Shown: positions 46,915 through 57,511, counted from the stretch's first letter. The stretch: 64,000 nucleotides of DNA from Phytopseudomonas argentinensis (GCF_900113905.1 NZ_FORC01000002.1:1226772-1290771); one strand, 5' to 3'. The notes: generated by a model from the sequence alone, not told the origin. A program made the numbers and translations.

Positions 46915-48384
46915 ATGTCGATGATTCCCGTTGAGCCTTGTACCCTCGCTCTGTTCGGCGCCCTGGGCGACCTGGCATTGCGCAAGCTGTTTCCCGCCCT
47001 CTACCAACTCGACCGTGCCGGGCTGTTGCACGAGGATACCCAGTTGCTCGCGTTGGCGCGCGACGGGGGCGATCCCGACAAGCACCTGAGCACCATTGAT
47101 GCCCATCTGCGCCGCTACTTGCCGCCCGCCGAGCTGGACGAGGCAGCGATGCAGCGTTTCCAGGCACGCCTGCGCTACCTGAGCATGGAATTTTTGCCGC
47201 CGGACAATTACCCGCAACTGGCCGAAGCGGTTGGCAGTGGTCGCCAGTTGATTGCCTATTTCGCCACCCCAGCCTCGGTCTATGGTGGTATCTGCGCCAA
47301 CCTGGCGGCAGTGGGCCTGGCCGAGAATACCCGGGTGGTGCTGGAGAAACCCATCGGTCACGACCTGCACTCGTCGCGCGCGGTCAACGATGCGGTGGCC
47401 GCCTATTTCCCGGAAACCCAGGTCTATCGAATCGACCATTACCTGGGCAAGGAAACGGTGCAGAACCTGATTGCCCTGCGTTTCGCCAACAGCCTGTTCG
47501 AGACCCAGTGGAACCAGAACCACATCACCCACGTGGAAATCACCGTGGCGGAGAAGGTCGGCATCGAAGGCCGCTGGGGCTACTTCGACAAGGCCGGCCA
47601 GCTGCGCGACATGATCCAGAACCACCTCTTGCAACTGCTTTGCCTGATCGCCATGGACCCGCCCGGCGACCTGTCGGCCGACGCCATCCGTGACGAGAAG
47701 GTCAAGGTGCTCAAGGCGCTCGAGCCGATGACCGCGGAGCAGCTGTCGCGCCATGTGGTGCGCGGCCAGTACGTGGCCGGCACCAGCGATGGCAAGCCGG
47801 TGCCCGGTTATCTGGAGGAAGAGAATTCCAACGCCCAGAGCGACACTGAAACCTTCGTCGCCCTGCGCGCTGACATCCGCAACTGGCGCTGGGCAGGCGT
47901 GCCGTTCTACCTGCGCACCGGCAAGCGCATGGCGCAGAAGCTGTCGCAGATCGTCATACATTTCAAGGAGCCGCCGCACTACATCTTCGCGCCGGAGCAG
48001 CGCCAGTTGATCGGCAACAAGCTGATCATTCGCCTGCAACCGGACGAGAGCATTTCCCTGCAGGTGATGACCAAGGATCAAGGCCTGGACAAGGGCATGC
48101 AGCTGCGCAGCGGCCCGCTGCAGCTGAACTTCTCCACCACCTACAAGAGCGCGCGGATTCCCGATGCCTACGAGCGGTTGCTGCTGGAAGTGATGCGCGG
48201 CAACCAGAACCTGTTCGTGCGCAAGGACGAAATCGAGCACGCCTGGCAGTGGTGCGATCAGTTGATCGACGGCTGGAAAAAACTCGGCGACCCACCCAAA
48301 CCCTATGTCGCCGGCACCTGGGGGCCGATGAGTTCCATCGCCCTGATCACTCGTGACGGGAGGGCCTGGTATGGCGATCTCTGA
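46915..48384 (+). CDS. zwf: Glucose-6-phosphate 1-dehydrogenase
   Basis: A 489-residue enzyme that oxidises glucose-6-phosphate to 6-phosphogluconolactone. The NADP motif is [16 protein letters not shown] at the N-terminus. The substrate site is [14 protein letters not shown] near residue 180, and EKPIGHDL precedes it. The start ATG at 46915 gives the standard length; the longer open frame upstream runs through the hexR promoter and is not coding. The end overlaps pgl by 14 bases. Confidence 0.96.
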   Translation: MSMIPVEPCTLALFGALGDLALRKLFPALYQLDRAGLLHEDTQLLALARDGGDPDKHLSTIDAHLRRYLPPAELDEAAMQRFQARLRYLSMEFLPPDNYPQLAEAVGSGRQLIAYFATPASVYGGICANLAAVGLAENTRVVLEKPIGHDLHSSRAVNDAVAAYFPETQVYRIDHYLGKETVQNLIALRFANSLFETQWNQNHITHVEITVAEKVGIEGRWGYFDKAGQLRDMIQNHLLQLLCLIAMDPPGDLSADAIRDEKVKVLKALEPMTAEQLSRHVVRGQYVAGTSDGKPVPGYLEEENSNAQSDTETFVALRADIRNWRWAGVPFYLRTGKRMAQKLSQIVIHFKEPPHYIFAPEQRQLIGNKLIIRLQPDESISLQVMTKDQGLDKGMQLRSGPLQLNFSTTYKSARIPDAYERLLLEVMRGNQNLFVRKDEIEHAWQWCDQLIDGWKKLGDPPKPYVAGTWGPMSSIALITRDGRAWYGDL

Positions 48385-49084
48385 CCTCGATTTTCCCGTG
48401 GGCGTGGTCGCTCGCAGCCACAGCGATTCCGCGCAGCTGGCCCAGGCGCTGGCCGAGAACGTCGCCGCTGCGCTGCGCGATGCCATCGACAGCCATGGCC
48501 ATGCAACGCTGGTGGTGTCCGGCGGGCGCAGCCCGATCGCCTTTTTCAAGGCGCTGTCACAGCAAACACTGCCATGGGCCAAGGTGCTGGTGAGCCTGGC
48601 CGACGAGCGCTGGGTGCCGGTCAGCCACGACGACAGCAATGAAGCGCTGGTGCGCCGCCACCTGCTGCAGGGGCCGGCTGCCGAGGCACAGTTGCTGGGG
48701 CTGTACCACAGCGCCGGTAGCCTCGAGGAGGCTGCCAAGCTGACCGAGCAGGCGCTGGCTGATTTACCGAGCATCGACGTGCTGATCCTCGGCATGGGAA
48801 CCGACGGTCATACCGCCTCGTTGTTTCCCAATAGTCCCAATCTTGATGAAGCCATGGACCGCGACGGTTCCCGGCGCTGCCTGCCGATGCTGGCGCCGAG
48901 CGTGCCCCATCAGCGTTTGACCCTGACCCTGCCAGTGCTCAAGGCCGCGCGCCTGCAGATTCTGTCGATCGAAGGGCAGCGCAAGCTCGAGGTGCTGGCG
49001 CAGGCGATGCAGCAGCCAGATCAACGAAACATGCCGATCAGCGCGTTTATCGAGGCGCCGCTGGAAATTTACTGGTGCCCGTAG
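48371..49084 (+). CDS. pgl: 6-phosphogluconolactonase
   Basis: A 237-residue SIS-like lactonase that hydrolyses 6-phosphogluconolactone. [24 protein letters not shown] and [15 protein letters not shown] are the family motifs. GGGAGGG (48358-48364) fixes the start at the ATG 48371, inside the end of zwf. eda follows after 17 bp, making zwf-pgl-eda an operon. Confidence 0.95.
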   Translation: MAISDLDFPVGVVARSHSDSAQLAQALAENVAAALRDAIDSHGHATLVVSGGRSPIAFFKALSQQTLPWAKVLVSLADERWVPVSHDDSNEALVRRHLLQGPAAEAQLLGLYHSAGSLEEAAKLTEQALADLPSIDVLILGMGTDGHTASLFPNSPNLDEAMDRDGSRRCLPMLAPSVPHQRLTLTLPVLKAARLQILSIEGQRKLEVLAQAMQQPDQRNMPISAFIEAPLEIYWCP

Positions 49085-49101
49085 GCCATAGGAATAGCAA
49101 C

Positions 49102-49761
49102 ATGACACAAGCCATCAGCCGCCCAACCCTGACCATGGCGGAAAAGATCGACAGCATTGACGCGCTTTGCGCCCGTGCGCGGATCATGCCGGTGATCACC
49201 ATCGCCCGTGAGGAAGACATCCTGCCAATGGCCGATGCCCTGGATGCCGGAGGCCTGCAGGTACTGGAGATCACCTTGCGCTCGCCCCACGGCCTGACCG
49301 CCATTCGCCGTCTGCGCGAAGAACGCCCGCACCTTTGCGTGGGCGCTGGCACGGTGCTCGATCGCCATATGCTCGACGCGGTGGAAGAGGCCGGCGCCCA
49401 GTTCATCGTCAGCCCCGGCTCCACCGACGACCTATTGCGTGCCGCGTTGGAAAGCCCGGTGCCGATGCTGCCGGGCGTTGCCAGCGCCTCGGAGATCATG
49501 GTCGGCTACGCCCTGGGTTATCGTCGCTTCAAGCTGTTCCCGGCGGAAGTCTGTGGCGGCACCGCTGCGCTCAAGGCGCTGGGTGGGCCATTCGGCGATA
49601 TCCGTTTCTGCCCGACCGGTGGCGTCGGCCCGGCCAACCTGCAACGCTACATGGCACTGCCCAATGTGATGTGCGTGGGTGGTAGCTGGATGCTCGACAG
49701 CAGCAACGGCTGGGACGCCGTACGTCAGGCCAGCGCCGACGCGCTCGCCCTGCTAGATTGA
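49102..49761 (+). CDS. eda: KDPG aldolase (2-dehydro-3-deoxyphosphogluconate aldolase)
   Basis: A 219-residue class I aldolase splitting KDPG into pyruvate and glyceraldehyde-3-phosphate. The catalytic glutamate lies in VLEITLRSPHG and the Schiff-base lysine in YRRFKLFPAEVCGG. AGGAAT at 49090-49095 supports the ATG at 49102. It completes the Entner-Doudoroff route with edd at 33.4 kb, and its substrate KDPG is the HexR inducer. Confidence 0.95.
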   Translation: MTQAISRPTLTMAEKIDSIDALCARARIMPVITIAREEDILPMADALDAGGLQVLEITLRSPHGLTAIRRLREERPHLCVGAGTVLDRHMLDAVEEAGAQFIVSPGSTDDLLRAALESPVPMLPGVASASEIMVGYALGYRRFKLFPAEVCGGTAALKALGGPFGDIRFCPTGGVGPANLQRYMALPNVMCVGGSWMLDSSNGWDAVRQASADALALLD

Positions 49762-49766
49762 GTGGT

Positions 49767-49793
49767 GGCCCGCACCGCACCCCGGTGCGGGCC
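49767..49793 (+). terminator. Strong GC hairpin after eda
   Basis: GGCCCGCACCG (49767-49777) and CGGTGCGGGCC (49783-49793) make a perfect 11-bp stem with a 5-nt loop 5 bp after the eda stop. No T-run follows, so it may mark the operon end without being a classical terminator. Confidence 0.55.
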
Positions 49794-49863
49794 CGCCCTG
49801 AACACTCCTGTCGCCGGCTCGATGCCTCTGTCGAACCGGCGTCGTCATTTCCGAGGTTCGCCA

Positions 49864-50685
49864 ATGACCTTGCGCATCAGCAAAGACACCCGCCTGTGCA
49901 TGTCGCTGTCCGGGCGGCCGGGTAATTTCGGCACGCGCTTTCAGAACTACCTGTACCGCGAGCTGGAGCTGGATTACCTGTACAAGGCCTTCACCACCAG
50001 CGACCTGCCGGCTGCCATCGGTGGCATCCGCGCCCTCGGCATTCGCGGCTGTGCCGTGTCGATGCCGTTCAAGGAAGCCTGCATCGAGCACCTAGACGCC
50101 TTGCATGACTCCGCGGCAACCCTACAATCGGTCAATACCATCGTCGCCGATGAGGGCCGCCTGACCGGCTTCAACACCGACTACAGCGCGGTGGTGAATT
50201 TGCTGCGCAAGCATGGCGTGCCCAGCGATACGCGCTATGCCCTGCGTGGCAGCGGCGGCATGGCCAAGGCGGTAGCCTGCGCGCTGCGTGACAGCGGCTT
50301 TGCCAACGGCTGCATCGTCGCCCGTAACGAGGCGGCGGGCAGGGCTCTGGCCGCGCAGTGCTCGGTGCCATGGCAAGCCGCGCTCGGCGCCGAGCCGGCG
50401 GGGTTGCTGGTCAATGTCACGCCGCTCGGCATGCGCGGTGCCGAGGCCGATCAGCTGGCGTTCGATGAACAGGCGGTCGCTGCGGCGCAATGGGTATTCG
50501 ATGTGGTCGCCGTGCCGGTGGAAACCCCGTTGATTCGCCTGGCCCGCGCCTTGGGCAAGCCGGTGATTACCGGCGGTGAGGTGATCGTGTTGCAGGCGGT
50601 CGAGCAGTTTGTGTTGTACACCGGCGTGCGCCCGGATGACGAGCTGATCCAACGCGCGGCGCGCTTCGCCCTGGCCGACGCCTGA
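49864..50685 (+). CDS. Shikimate dehydrogenase-family protein (AroE-like)
   Basis: A 273-residue member of the shikimate/quinate dehydrogenase family. The substrate serines appear as S14 and S16 (MSLSG), the catalytic pair as K70 (SMPFKEAC) and D106 (FNTDYSA), with N91 between them. The nucleotide loop is RGSGGMAKAV rather than the canonical GAGGAARA. It is probably not the main biosynthetic AroE but a paralogue of the AroE-like group. It follows eda, also the case in P. putida as I recall. The true substrate and NAD/NADP preference are open. Confidence 0.75.
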   Translation: MTLRISKDTRLCMSLSGRPGNFGTRFQNYLYRELELDYLYKAFTTSDLPAAIGGIRALGIRGCAVSMPFKEACIEHLDALHDSAATLQSVNTIVADEGRLTGFNTDYSAVVNLLRKHGVPSDTRYALRGSGGMAKAVACALRDSGFANGCIVARNEAAGRALAAQCSVPWQAALGAEPAGLLVNVTPLGMRGAEADQLAFDEQAVAAAQWVFDVVAVPVETPLIRLARALGKPVITGGEVIVLQAVEQFVLYTGVRPDDELIQRAARFALADA

Positions 50686-50839
50686 GTTCTGCCGGCCCGA
50701 AGCACGCGCGATCATGGCTTGGCGATGACCATGGGTGCCAGGCGCGGCTCCCGCCGATCACGCGCAAGCCAAGGCGGGCCCGGGGTTCGCCGATTTAAAG
50801 TTTGCACTTTCCGTTTCCCTGCCAAGTCGTAACAGGTGT

Positions 50840-50900
50840 AGGGCATGGCGCTGCGTCGGGCGCTCTGCCAGACGCTGGCTTCGCCGCAGCGCCATGCCCT
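50840..50900 (+). other. 16-bp perfect inverted repeat upstream of the DUF3309 gene
   Basis: AGGGCATGGCGCTGCG (50840-50855) and CGCAGCGCCATGCCCT (50885-50900) are exact inverse complements with a 29-nt loop. They lie in the 301-bp gap after the AroE-like gene, 87 bp before the mini-protein. The gap holds no convincing gene. The structure could be an RNA leader, a terminator remnant or a protein-binding palindrome. Confidence 0.7.
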
Positions 50901-50986
50901 GCATTCGAACGAAAGCCTTACCCAGGCTTTCGATGCCAGGCGCGCCGCTAACCGGCGGCAGCCGACAGATAAGCAAGGAGATAGCC

Positions 50987-51145
50987 ATGGGCTTGGGAAC
51001 CATACTGCTGATCATTCTGATCCTGATGCTGATTGGTGCCATCCCGGCGTGGCCGCACAGCCGCAGCTGGGGCTATGGGCCCACCGGTGGTCTTGGACTG
51101 GTGCTGGTCATCGTGCTGGTGCTGCTGCTACTGGGCTACATATGA
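50987..51145 (+). CDS. DUF3309 family small membrane protein
   Basis: A 52-residue peptide. One hydrophobic helix (GTILLIILILMLIGAIPAW) is followed by the conserved PHSRSWGYGPTGG and a second helix (LVLVIVLVLLLLGY). The WPHSRSWGYGPxGG motif is the DUF3309 signature. AAGGAG at 50975-50980 supports the ATG at 50987. Function unknown; likely an inner-membrane or stress-related mini-protein. It is preceded by a long hairpin and followed by another. Confidence 0.85.
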   Translation: MGLGTILLIILILMLIGAIPAWPHSRSWGYGPTGGLGLVLVIVLVLLLLGYI

Positions 51146-51151
51146 GCCAGC

Positions 51152-51172
51152 GCCTGCATCGCTGATGCAGGC
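51152..51172 (+). terminator. Hairpin after the DUF3309 gene
   Basis: GCCTGCATC-GCT-GATGCAGGC, a perfect 9-bp stem 6 bp after the stop, with no T-run. A second imperfect GGCGGC-TCAA-GCCGCT stem follows at 51182-51197. Confidence 0.45.
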
Positions 51173-51262
51173 GACGCCGTCGGCGGCTCAAGCCGCTGAC
51201 GGTGGCTCGGTTCCTGAAAGACCCGCTACACCCCCTCATTTCCACTTCCGGAGGTCGCCTGC

Positions 51263-52276
51263 TTGGATCTGGTGATTGCACGGCCCGAAGGCCTGTACTG
51301 TCCTCCCGGAGATTTCTATATCGACCCCTGGCGTCCCGTCGAGCGCGCCGTCATCACTCACGGCCACGGCGACCACGCCCGCACTGGCAGCGCCCATTAC
51401 CTGGCCGCGGCGCCGGGCGAGGGCATCCTGCGTACCCGCCTGGGGCACGACATCAACCTGCAGACCCTGGCCTATGGTGAGACCATTGATCACCACGGCG
51501 TCACCCTGAGCTTTCATCCCGCCGGCCATGTGCTGGGTTCGGCCCAGGTGCGACTCGAATATCGCGGCGAAGTGTGGGTCGCCTCGGGCGATTACAAGGT
51601 CGAACCCGATGGCACCTGCGATCCCTTCGAGCCGGTGTGTTGCCATACCTTCATAACCGAATCGACCTTTGGCCTGCCGATCTACCGCTGGCAGCCCCAG
51701 GCGCAGATATTCGCCGGCATCAACGACTGGTGGCGGCAGAACCAGCAGGCCGGTCGCGCCAGCGTGCTGTTCTGCTACGCCTTCGGCAAGGCACAGCGCA
51801 TCCTCCATGGCATCGACGAAGGCATCGGGCCGATTCTCGGCCATGGTTCCATGGAGCCACTGCACCAGGTGTACCGCGATGCCGGCGTCTACCTGCCGCC
51901 GACGCGCTACACCGGCGATGTGCCCAAGGGCGACCCGCTGTTGCGGCAGGCGCTGGTGCTGGCGCCGCCTTCGGCAGGTGGCAGCAGCTGGATCAAGCGC
52001 TTCGGCGACTACAGCGATGCCTTCGCCAGCGGCTGGATGCTGTTGCGCGGTACCCGTCGGCGCCGCGGCGTGGATCGCGGCTTCGTGCTTTCCGACCATG
52101 CCGACTGGCCGGGCCTGTTGTGGGCCATCGAGCAGACCGGTGCCGAGCGGGTCATGGTTACCCATGGTTCGGTAAATATTCTGGTGCGCCACCTGCGCGA
52201 ACAGGGCCTGGATGCCCAGGCCTTCGCCACCGAATACGGCGAGGAAGACGACGCAGCCATGGAGCCCAGTTCATGA
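51263..52276 (+). CDS. DNA-ligase-associated MBL-fold exonuclease
   Basis: A 337-residue metallo-beta-lactamase/beta-CASP-like nuclease. The metal motif is THGHGDHAR (H33, H35, D37, H38) and the late histidine region is LSDHADWPGLL. It matches the 'ligase-associated exonuclease' group, a Mn-dependent DNA nuclease. The start is TTG at 51263, 7 nt after a perfect GGAGGT (51250-51255), and no in-frame ATG is nearby. It overlaps the ligase gene by four bases and heads the four-gene repair operon. Confidence 0.9.
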   Translation: MDLVIARPEGLYCPPGDFYIDPWRPVERAVITHGHGDHARTGSAHYLAAAPGEGILRTRLGHDINLQTLAYGETIDHHGVTLSFHPAGHVLGSAQVRLEYRGEVWVASGDYKVEPDGTCDPFEPVCCHTFITESTFGLPIYRWQPQAQIFAGINDWWRQNQQAGRASVLFCYAFGKAQRILHGIDEGIGPILGHGSMEPLHQVYRDAGVYLPPTRYTGDVPKGDPLLRQALVLAPPSAGGSSWIKRFGDYSDAFASGWMLLRGTRRRRGVDRGFVLSDHADWPGLLWAIEQTGAERVMVTHGSVNILVRHLREQGLDAQAFATEYGEEDDAAMEPSS

Positions 52277-54012
52277 TCGCCTTCGCGCAGCTGTATGCGC
52301 GCCTCGATGCCACCACCTCGAGCAATGCCAAGCTGGCCGCCCTGCAAGACTACCTGCGCGATGCCGAGCCCGCCGACGCCGCCTGGGCCGTGTACTTTCT
52401 CGCTGGCGGCCGGCCGCGCCAGCTGGTGCCTTCCCGGCAGCTGCGCGAGCTGGCGATGCAACGCGCGGGCCTGTCCGACTGGCTGTTCGAGGAAAGCTAT
52501 TCGGCGGTGGGTGACCTGGCGGAAACCATCGCCCTGTTGTTGCCCGAAGCCACCTCCACCTCCCCGGACGGCTTGGCCGTATGGGTCGAGGAGAAGTTGC
52601 TGCCGCTGCGCGGACTACCGCCCGATGAACTGGCGATGCGCCTCGATGCCCTGTGGGCACAGCTCGACCGGCCATCGCTGATGGTCAGCATCAAACTGAT
52701 CACCGGGGCGTTCCGGGTCGGGGTATCCAAGCTGCTGGTCACACGCGCCCTGGCCGCAGTTGCCGAGGTGGATGCCAAGCGCGTCGCCCAGCGCCTGGTC
52801 GGTTACACCGATCTGTCGCACCGACCCACGGCGGCCTCCTACCAGAAGTTGATCGCCGCCGAGTCCGAGGACGAGCATGCCCAGCGTGGCGGCCAGCCCT
52901 ATCCGTTCTTTCTCGCCCATGCCCTGCAGCGCCCGCTGGAGGAGTTCGACGCCAGCCTGGGCTCGCCCGCCGACTGGCTGATCGAATGGAAGTGGGACGG
53001 TATCCGTGCGCAGCTGGTCAAGCGCGACGGCCAGCTGTGGGTCTGGTCGCGCGGCGAGGAGCTGATCAGCGAGCGCTTTCCCGAATTGCAGGAATTGGCG
53101 CCGCTGTTGCCGGACGGCACGGTGATCGACGGCGAACTGGTGGTCTGGCGTCACGCACCAGAGGCTACTGCCCGCCAGGGCGAGTTGATGGCCCAGGCTG
53201 CCGACGAGCCGGCCGAGCGCCTCAACGATCAGGTCGAGGCGCAGCTCGAGCAGTTCGGTATCCAGCCCTTTGCCTTGCTGCAGCAACGTATCGGCCGCAA
53301 GACCCTGAGCCGCAAGTTGCTCGAGGAAGTGCCGGTGGCGGTGCTCGCCTATGACCTGCTGGAGTGGCAAGGCGAGGACTGGCGCAGCCGCCCGCAACAC
53401 CAACGCCGCGCGCAAATGGAGCAGGTGGTGGCCAGCTGCGCCAGCCCGCGGCTGATGCCGTCGCCGTTGCTGCACGGCGATACCTGGCAAGCCCTGGCGC
53501 AGCAGCGCGAGGCCTCACGCTCGCTGGGGGTCGAAGGCATGATGCTCAAGGCCCGGGAGTCCGCCTACGGAGTGGGGCGCAGCAAGGACGTCGGCGTCTG
53601 GTGGAAGTGGAAGATCGACCCGTTGAGCGTCGACGCCGTGCTGATCTACGCCCAGCGCGGCCACGGCCGCCGTGCCAGCCTGTACAGCGATTACACCTTC
53701 GCCGTCTGGGACGGTGCGCCGGGCGACCCCGAGCGACGCCTGGTGCCATTCGCCAAGGCGTATTCGGGGCTGACCGACGAGGAAATGCGCAAGGTGGACG
53801 CCATCGTGCGCAAGACCACCGTGGAAAAATTCGGCCCGGTGCGCAGCGTCACGCCGAGCCTCGTGTTCGAACTGGGCTTCGAAGGTATCGCCCGCTCGCC
53901 AAGGCACAAGAGCGGCATTGCCGTGCGCTTTCCACGCATGTTGCGCTGGCGCCACGACAAGACCGTGGAGGAGGCCGATACCCTGGAGCTGCTGCAGGAG
54001 TTGCTGCAATGA
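52273..54012 (+). CDS. ATP-dependent DNA ligase (Lhr-operon type)
   Basis: A 579-residue ATP-dependent ligase. An N-terminal DNA-binding domain spans about residues 1-210. The nucleotidyltransferase domain has motif [12 protein letters not shown] (adenylated K240), motif III-like LAYDLLEW and motif IV-like [12 protein letters not shown]. An OB-fold domain near the C-terminus includes [20 protein letters not shown]. It is the ligase partner in the exonuclease-ligase-Lhr-phosphoesterase operon studied in P. putida. ATGA overlaps join it to both neighbours. Confidence 0.92.
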   Translation: MIAFAQLYARLDATTSSNAKLAALQDYLRDAEPADAAWAVYFLAGGRPRQLVPSRQLRELAMQRAGLSDWLFEESYSAVGDLAETIALLLPEATSTSPDGLAVWVEEKLLPLRGLPPDELAMRLDALWAQLDRPSLMVSIKLITGAFRVGVSKLLVTRALAAVAEVDAKRVAQRLVGYTDLSHRPTAASYQKLIAAESEDEHAQRGGQPYPFFLAHALQRPLEEFDASLGSPADWLIEWKWDGIRAQLVKRDGQLWVWSRGEELISERFPELQELAPLLPDGTVIDGELVVWRHAPEATARQGELMAQAADEPAERLNDQVEAQLEQFGIQPFALLQQRIGRKTLSRKLLEEVPVAVLAYDLLEWQGEDWRSRPQHQRRAQMEQVVASCASPRLMPSPLLHGDTWQALAQQREASRSLGVEGMMLKARESAYGVGRSKDVGVWWKWKIDPLSVDAVLIYAQRGHGRRASLYSDYTFAVWDGAPGDPERRLVPFAKAYSGLTDEEMRKVDAIVRKTTVEKFGPVRSVTPSLVFELGFEGIARSPRHKSGIAVRFPRMLRWRHDKTVEEADTLELLQELLQ

Positions 54013-56588
54013 GCCTGGCGAGTGCCTGGCTGCGCCGCAATGGCTGGAAGGCTTTCGATTTTCAGAAGGAGGTCTGGCAGGCGGTGGCCGATGGGCACAG
54101 CGGCCTGCTGCACGCCTCGACCGGCGCCGGGAAAACCTACGCGGTGTGGCTGGCTGCGCTCAATCGATTCGCTGCCAAGGCCACCGCCAAAACAGCCACG
54201 CGCAGCAAGCGGGCGCCGTCAGCCGCGCCGCTGACCGTTTTGTGGATCACCCCGATGCGCGCCCTGGCTGCCGACACGCAGCGCGCCCTGCAGGCGCCGG
54301 TCGACGGCCTCGAGCTGCCCTGGACGGTGGGCATGCGCACCGGCGATACCGGCAGTGCCGAGCGCCAGCGTCAGTCGCGACGGCTGCCCACGGCGCTGGT
54401 GACCACGCCCGAAAGCCTGACTCTGCTGCTTACCGGCGCGGACGCGAAGAGCCAGTTCGCCCACGTCGGCATGCTGGTGGTGGACGAGTGGCACGAATTG
54501 CTCGGCAACAAGCGTGGGGTGCAGTTGCAGCTGGCCCTGGCGCGGCTGCGTCAGTGGAACCCAGGGCTGATCGTCTGGGGCCTGTCGGCAACCCTGGGTA
54601 ACCAGCCCCATGCCCTGGAGGTGTTGCTGCCCGATGGCAGCGGACGCCTGGTGCAGGGCAAACAGGGTGGCAAACCGCAGATCGACACCCTGTTGCCGCC
54701 CGCTATGGAGCGCTTTCCCTGGGCGGGGCACCTGGGCTTGCGGCTGCTGCCCCAGGTTGTCGAGGAATTGGAAAGCAGCAGTGTCAGCCTGGTGTTCACC
54801 AATACCCGTTCGCAGTCCGAACTCTGGTATCAGGCATTGCTCGGTGCACGGCCGGACTGGGCCGGGCTGATAGCGCTGCATCACGGCTCCTTGGCCCGCG
54901 AGGTACGCGACTGGGTTGAGGGCGGGCTCAAGCAGGGCAAGCTCAAGGCGGTGGTGTGCACCTCCAGCCTGGATCTGGGGGTCGATTTTCTGCCGGTCGA
55001 GCGGGTCCTGCAGATCGGTTCGGCCAAGGGCGTTGCGCGCCTGCTGCAACGGGCCGGTCGCTCCGGCCACGCGCCCGGGCGCACCTCGCGGATCACCTTG
55101 GTACCGACCCATGCCCTGGAGCTTATCGAGGCCGCGGCGGTGCAGGACGCGGTGGCGGCCGGTCGCATCGAAGCACGGGAGTCGCCGCACCAGCCGCTGG
55201 ATGTATTGGTTCAGCACCTGGTCAGTATGGCCCTGGGCGGCGGCTTTCGGCCTGCCGACCTGCTGCAGGAAATACGCAGCACCTGGGCTTACCGCCTTCT
55301 CGATGACGCGCAATGGCGCTGGGCACTGGCTTTCGTGCGCCAGGGTGGCGAGTCGCTCAGTGCCTATCCGGATTATCAGCGTGCGGAACCGGACGAAGAG
55401 GGCGTCTGGCGGGTGCCCAGCCCACGCCTGGCGCGGCGCCACCGGATGAGTGTGGGGACCATCGTCAGCGATGCCAGTGTGACGGTGAAATGGTGGAGCA
55501 AAGGTGGCGGTGGCGGTTCGCTGGGCAGTGTCGAGGAGGGCTTTATCGCCCGCCTGCGACCCGGCGATACGTTCCTGTTCGGCGGCCGACCGCTGGAGCT
55601 GGTGCGGGTCGAGAACATGACCGCCTACGTCAAGCGCAGCAGTGCCAGCAAGGGCAGCGTGCCGCGCTGGAACGGCGGGCGCATGCCACTTTCCAGTGCG
55701 CTGGCCGAGGCGGTAGTGGCGCGTTTCGGCGAGGCGGCGCAGGGCCGTTTCGAGGGGCCGGAGATGTGCCTGTTACAGCCGCTGCTCGAGGTCCAGGCTG
55801 GCTGGTCGGCATTGCCGGCGCCGGGCACCTTGCTCGCCGAAACCCTGCATTCGCGCGAAGGCTGGCACCTGTACCTGTACCCCTTCGCGGGTCGCAACGT
55901 GCACCTGGGCCTGGCCAGTCTGCTGGCCTGGCGGCTGGGCCAGCGACAGCCGCTGAGTTTCTCCATTGCCGTCAACGATTACGGCCTGGAACTGTTGTGC
56001 GCCAGCGAGGTGGACTGGGCGCAGTTGCTCGGCGACGATCTGTTCAGCGATCACGATCTGCTGCATGACGTGCTCGCCAGCCTGAATGCCGGCGAACTGG
56101 CGCAGCGCCGCTTCCGCGAGATCGCCCGCATCGCCGGCCTGGTATTCGCCGGTTACCCCGGCGCGGGCAAGAGCCTGCGCCAGGTGCAGGCTTCCAGTGG
56201 GCTGTTCTTCGATGTGTTCCGTCAGTATGACCCGGGCAATCTGCTGCTGACCCAGGCCCATGACGAAGTGCTCAGCCAGGAGCTGGATGTGCAGCTGCTG
56301 CGCCACACCTTGGCCGATATGCGCGCTGCACGTTTGAACCTTCACCCATTGCGCCGCGCCACGCCGCTGGCCTTTCCGCTGATGGTCGAGCGCTTTCGCG
56401 AACGGCTCAGCTCGGAAAAGCTTGCCGACCGCATCGCCCGCATGCTCGGCGAACTGGAGCGCGCCGCTGGGCCCGGGCCACAGTTGCCGGACGCACCACT
56501 GGTGGAGGTCGAGCCACCGATCCGTCGTGGCGAGCGCAAGCGCAAGGATGGGCGACCAAGACCGAAAACCAGGGCCGGGTCTGCATGA
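54009..56588 (+). CDS. Lhr-Core DEXH-box DNA helicase
   Basis: An 859-residue superfamily 2 helicase of the Lhr-Core type, lacking the long C-terminal extension of full-length Lhr. Motif I is [12 protein letters not shown] (K42), motif [14 protein letters not shown] (DEWH), motif III GLSATLG and motif [13 protein letters not shown], followed by the winged-helix and Lhr-specific domains. It is an ATP-dependent 3'-5' translocase in homologues. The start overlaps the ligase stop (ATGA), and it overlaps the phosphoesterase gene by four bases. Confidence 0.93.
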   Translation: MSLASAWLRRNGWKAFDFQKEVWQAVADGHSGLLHASTGAGKTYAVWLAALNRFAAKATAKTATRSKRAPSAAPLTVLWITPMRALAADTQRALQAPVDGLELPWTVGMRTGDTGSAERQRQSRRLPTALVTTPESLTLLLTGADAKSQFAHVGMLVVDEWHELLGNKRGVQLQLALARLRQWNPGLIVWGLSATLGNQPHALEVLLPDGSGRLVQGKQGGKPQIDTLLPPAMERFPWAGHLGLRLLPQVVEELESSSVSLVFTNTRSQSELWYQALLGARPDWAGLIALHHGSLAREVRDWVEGGLKQGKLKAVVCTSSLDLGVDFLPVERVLQIGSAKGVARLLQRAGRSGHAPGRTSRITLVPTHALELIEAAAVQDAVAAGRIEARESPHQPLDVLVQHLVSMALGGGFRPADLLQEIRSTWAYRLLDDAQWRWALAFVRQGGESLSAYPDYQRAEPDEEGVWRVPSPRLARRHRMSVGTIVSDASVTVKWWSKGGGGGSLGSVEEGFIARLRPGDTFLFGGRPLELVRVENMTAYVKRSSASKGSVPRWNGGRMPLSSALAEAVVARFGEAAQGRFEGPEMCLLQPLLEVQAGWSALPAPGTLLAETLHSREGWHLYLYPFAGRNVHLGLASLLAWRLGQRQPLSFSIAVNDYGLELLCASEVDWAQLLGDDLFSDHDLLHDVLASLNAGELAQRRFREIARIAGLVFAGYPGAGKSLRQVQASSGLFFDVFRQYDPGNLLLTQAHDEVLSQELDVQLLRHTLADMRAARLNLHPLRRATPLAFPLMVERFRERLSSEKLADRIARMLGELERAAGPGPQLPDAPLVEVEPPIRRGERKRKDGRPRPKTRAGSA

Positions 56589-57244
56589 GTGCACCTCATC
56601 TGGCGGTGGAACTGGCCGGGGAAACCTTGTGGCTGCTGGCCGACAAGGCGCTTTACTGGCCGGCCCAGCAGGCCCTGCTGATCGCCGATGCGCATTTCGG
56701 CAAGGCCGCCACCTACCGGGTGCTGGGCCAGCCGGTTCCCCGCGGTACCACTACACGCAATCTGCAGCGTATCGACCGGTTGCTGCTCCATTATCCAACC
56801 CGCCAGTTGATCTTTCTCGGTGACTTTCTGCATGCCAGGCCCGCACGCAGTGGCGGCACCCTGGCGGCGCTGCAGGCCTGGCGAGACGCCCACCCCGAGC
56901 TGCAGATCCTGCTGGTGCGCGGCAATCATGACCGCAGCGCTGGCGATCCACCCGCCGAGCTCGGCATCGAGGTGGTGGGCGAGCCCTGGCCGATGGGGCC
57001 ATTCGCGCTTTGTCACGAGCTGATGGCTCACCCGGACCGCCACGTGCTGGCCGGACACCTGCATCCGGTATTCGTGTTGCGAGGGCGCGGACGGGACCGG
57101 CTGCGCATGCCATGTTTCAGCATTGAGCCGGCGGTGACCCTGTTGCCGGCCTTTGGCGAATTTACCGGTGGCATGGCCATCGAAGCCACGATCGAGCGGG
57201 CCATCTATGGCGCACTGGATGGCGCGGTGTGGCGACTGGCCTGA
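56585..57244 (+). CDS. pdeM: Ligase-associated metallophosphoesterase (MPE)
   Basis: A 219-residue calcineurin-like phosphoesterase. Metal-binding motifs are [13 protein letters not shown] (D35, H37), [21 protein letters not shown] and [13 protein letters not shown]. In P. putida the homologue is a Mn-dependent DNA endonuclease that completes the Lhr repair operon. ATGA overlap with the helicase gene. Confidence 0.9.
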   Translation: MSAPHLAVELAGETLWLLADKALYWPAQQALLIADAHFGKAATYRVLGQPVPRGTTTRNLQRIDRLLLHYPTRQLIFLGDFLHARPARSGGTLAALQAWRDAHPELQILLVRGNHDRSAGDPPAELGIEVVGEPWPMGPFALCHELMAHPDRHVLAGHLHPVFVLRGRGRDRLRMPCFSIEPAVTLLPAFGEFTGGMAIEATIERAIYGALDGAVWRLA

Positions 57245-57401
57245 ATCATATGCGACAGATCGCCACGTCCCAGGTAGCCGGAATACTGGCGGATCGCTTT
57301 TTACCCACGCTATAGCGTTGAACAATGGTGATTTGTCCGCCACCGCGGGCGTCAACTTTTCGCCCGCGTCGCCTATCGTCAGCTGAAACGATTCATCTTC
57401 C

Positions 57402-57428
57402 TCTAGTTATTTATCGGTCTGCCGATAG
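57402..57428 (+). promoter_or_regulatory. FliA (sigma28)-type promoter of the chemoreceptor gene
   Basis: TCTAGTTA (57402-57409), exactly 11 nt, then GCCGATAG (57421-57428), against the consensus TAAAGTTT-N11-GCCGATAA. The -10 matches 7 of 8. It is placed 83 bp upstream of the chemoreceptor start, as expected for motility-linked genes. Confidence 0.7.
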
Positions 57429-57511
57429 AATGCGTGCCGCTCAAAAAACAGCTCGGTCCAATAATAATTTTCCAGCTGCCTGAACTCGGTTACAAATCGG
57501 AGAATTATTAT

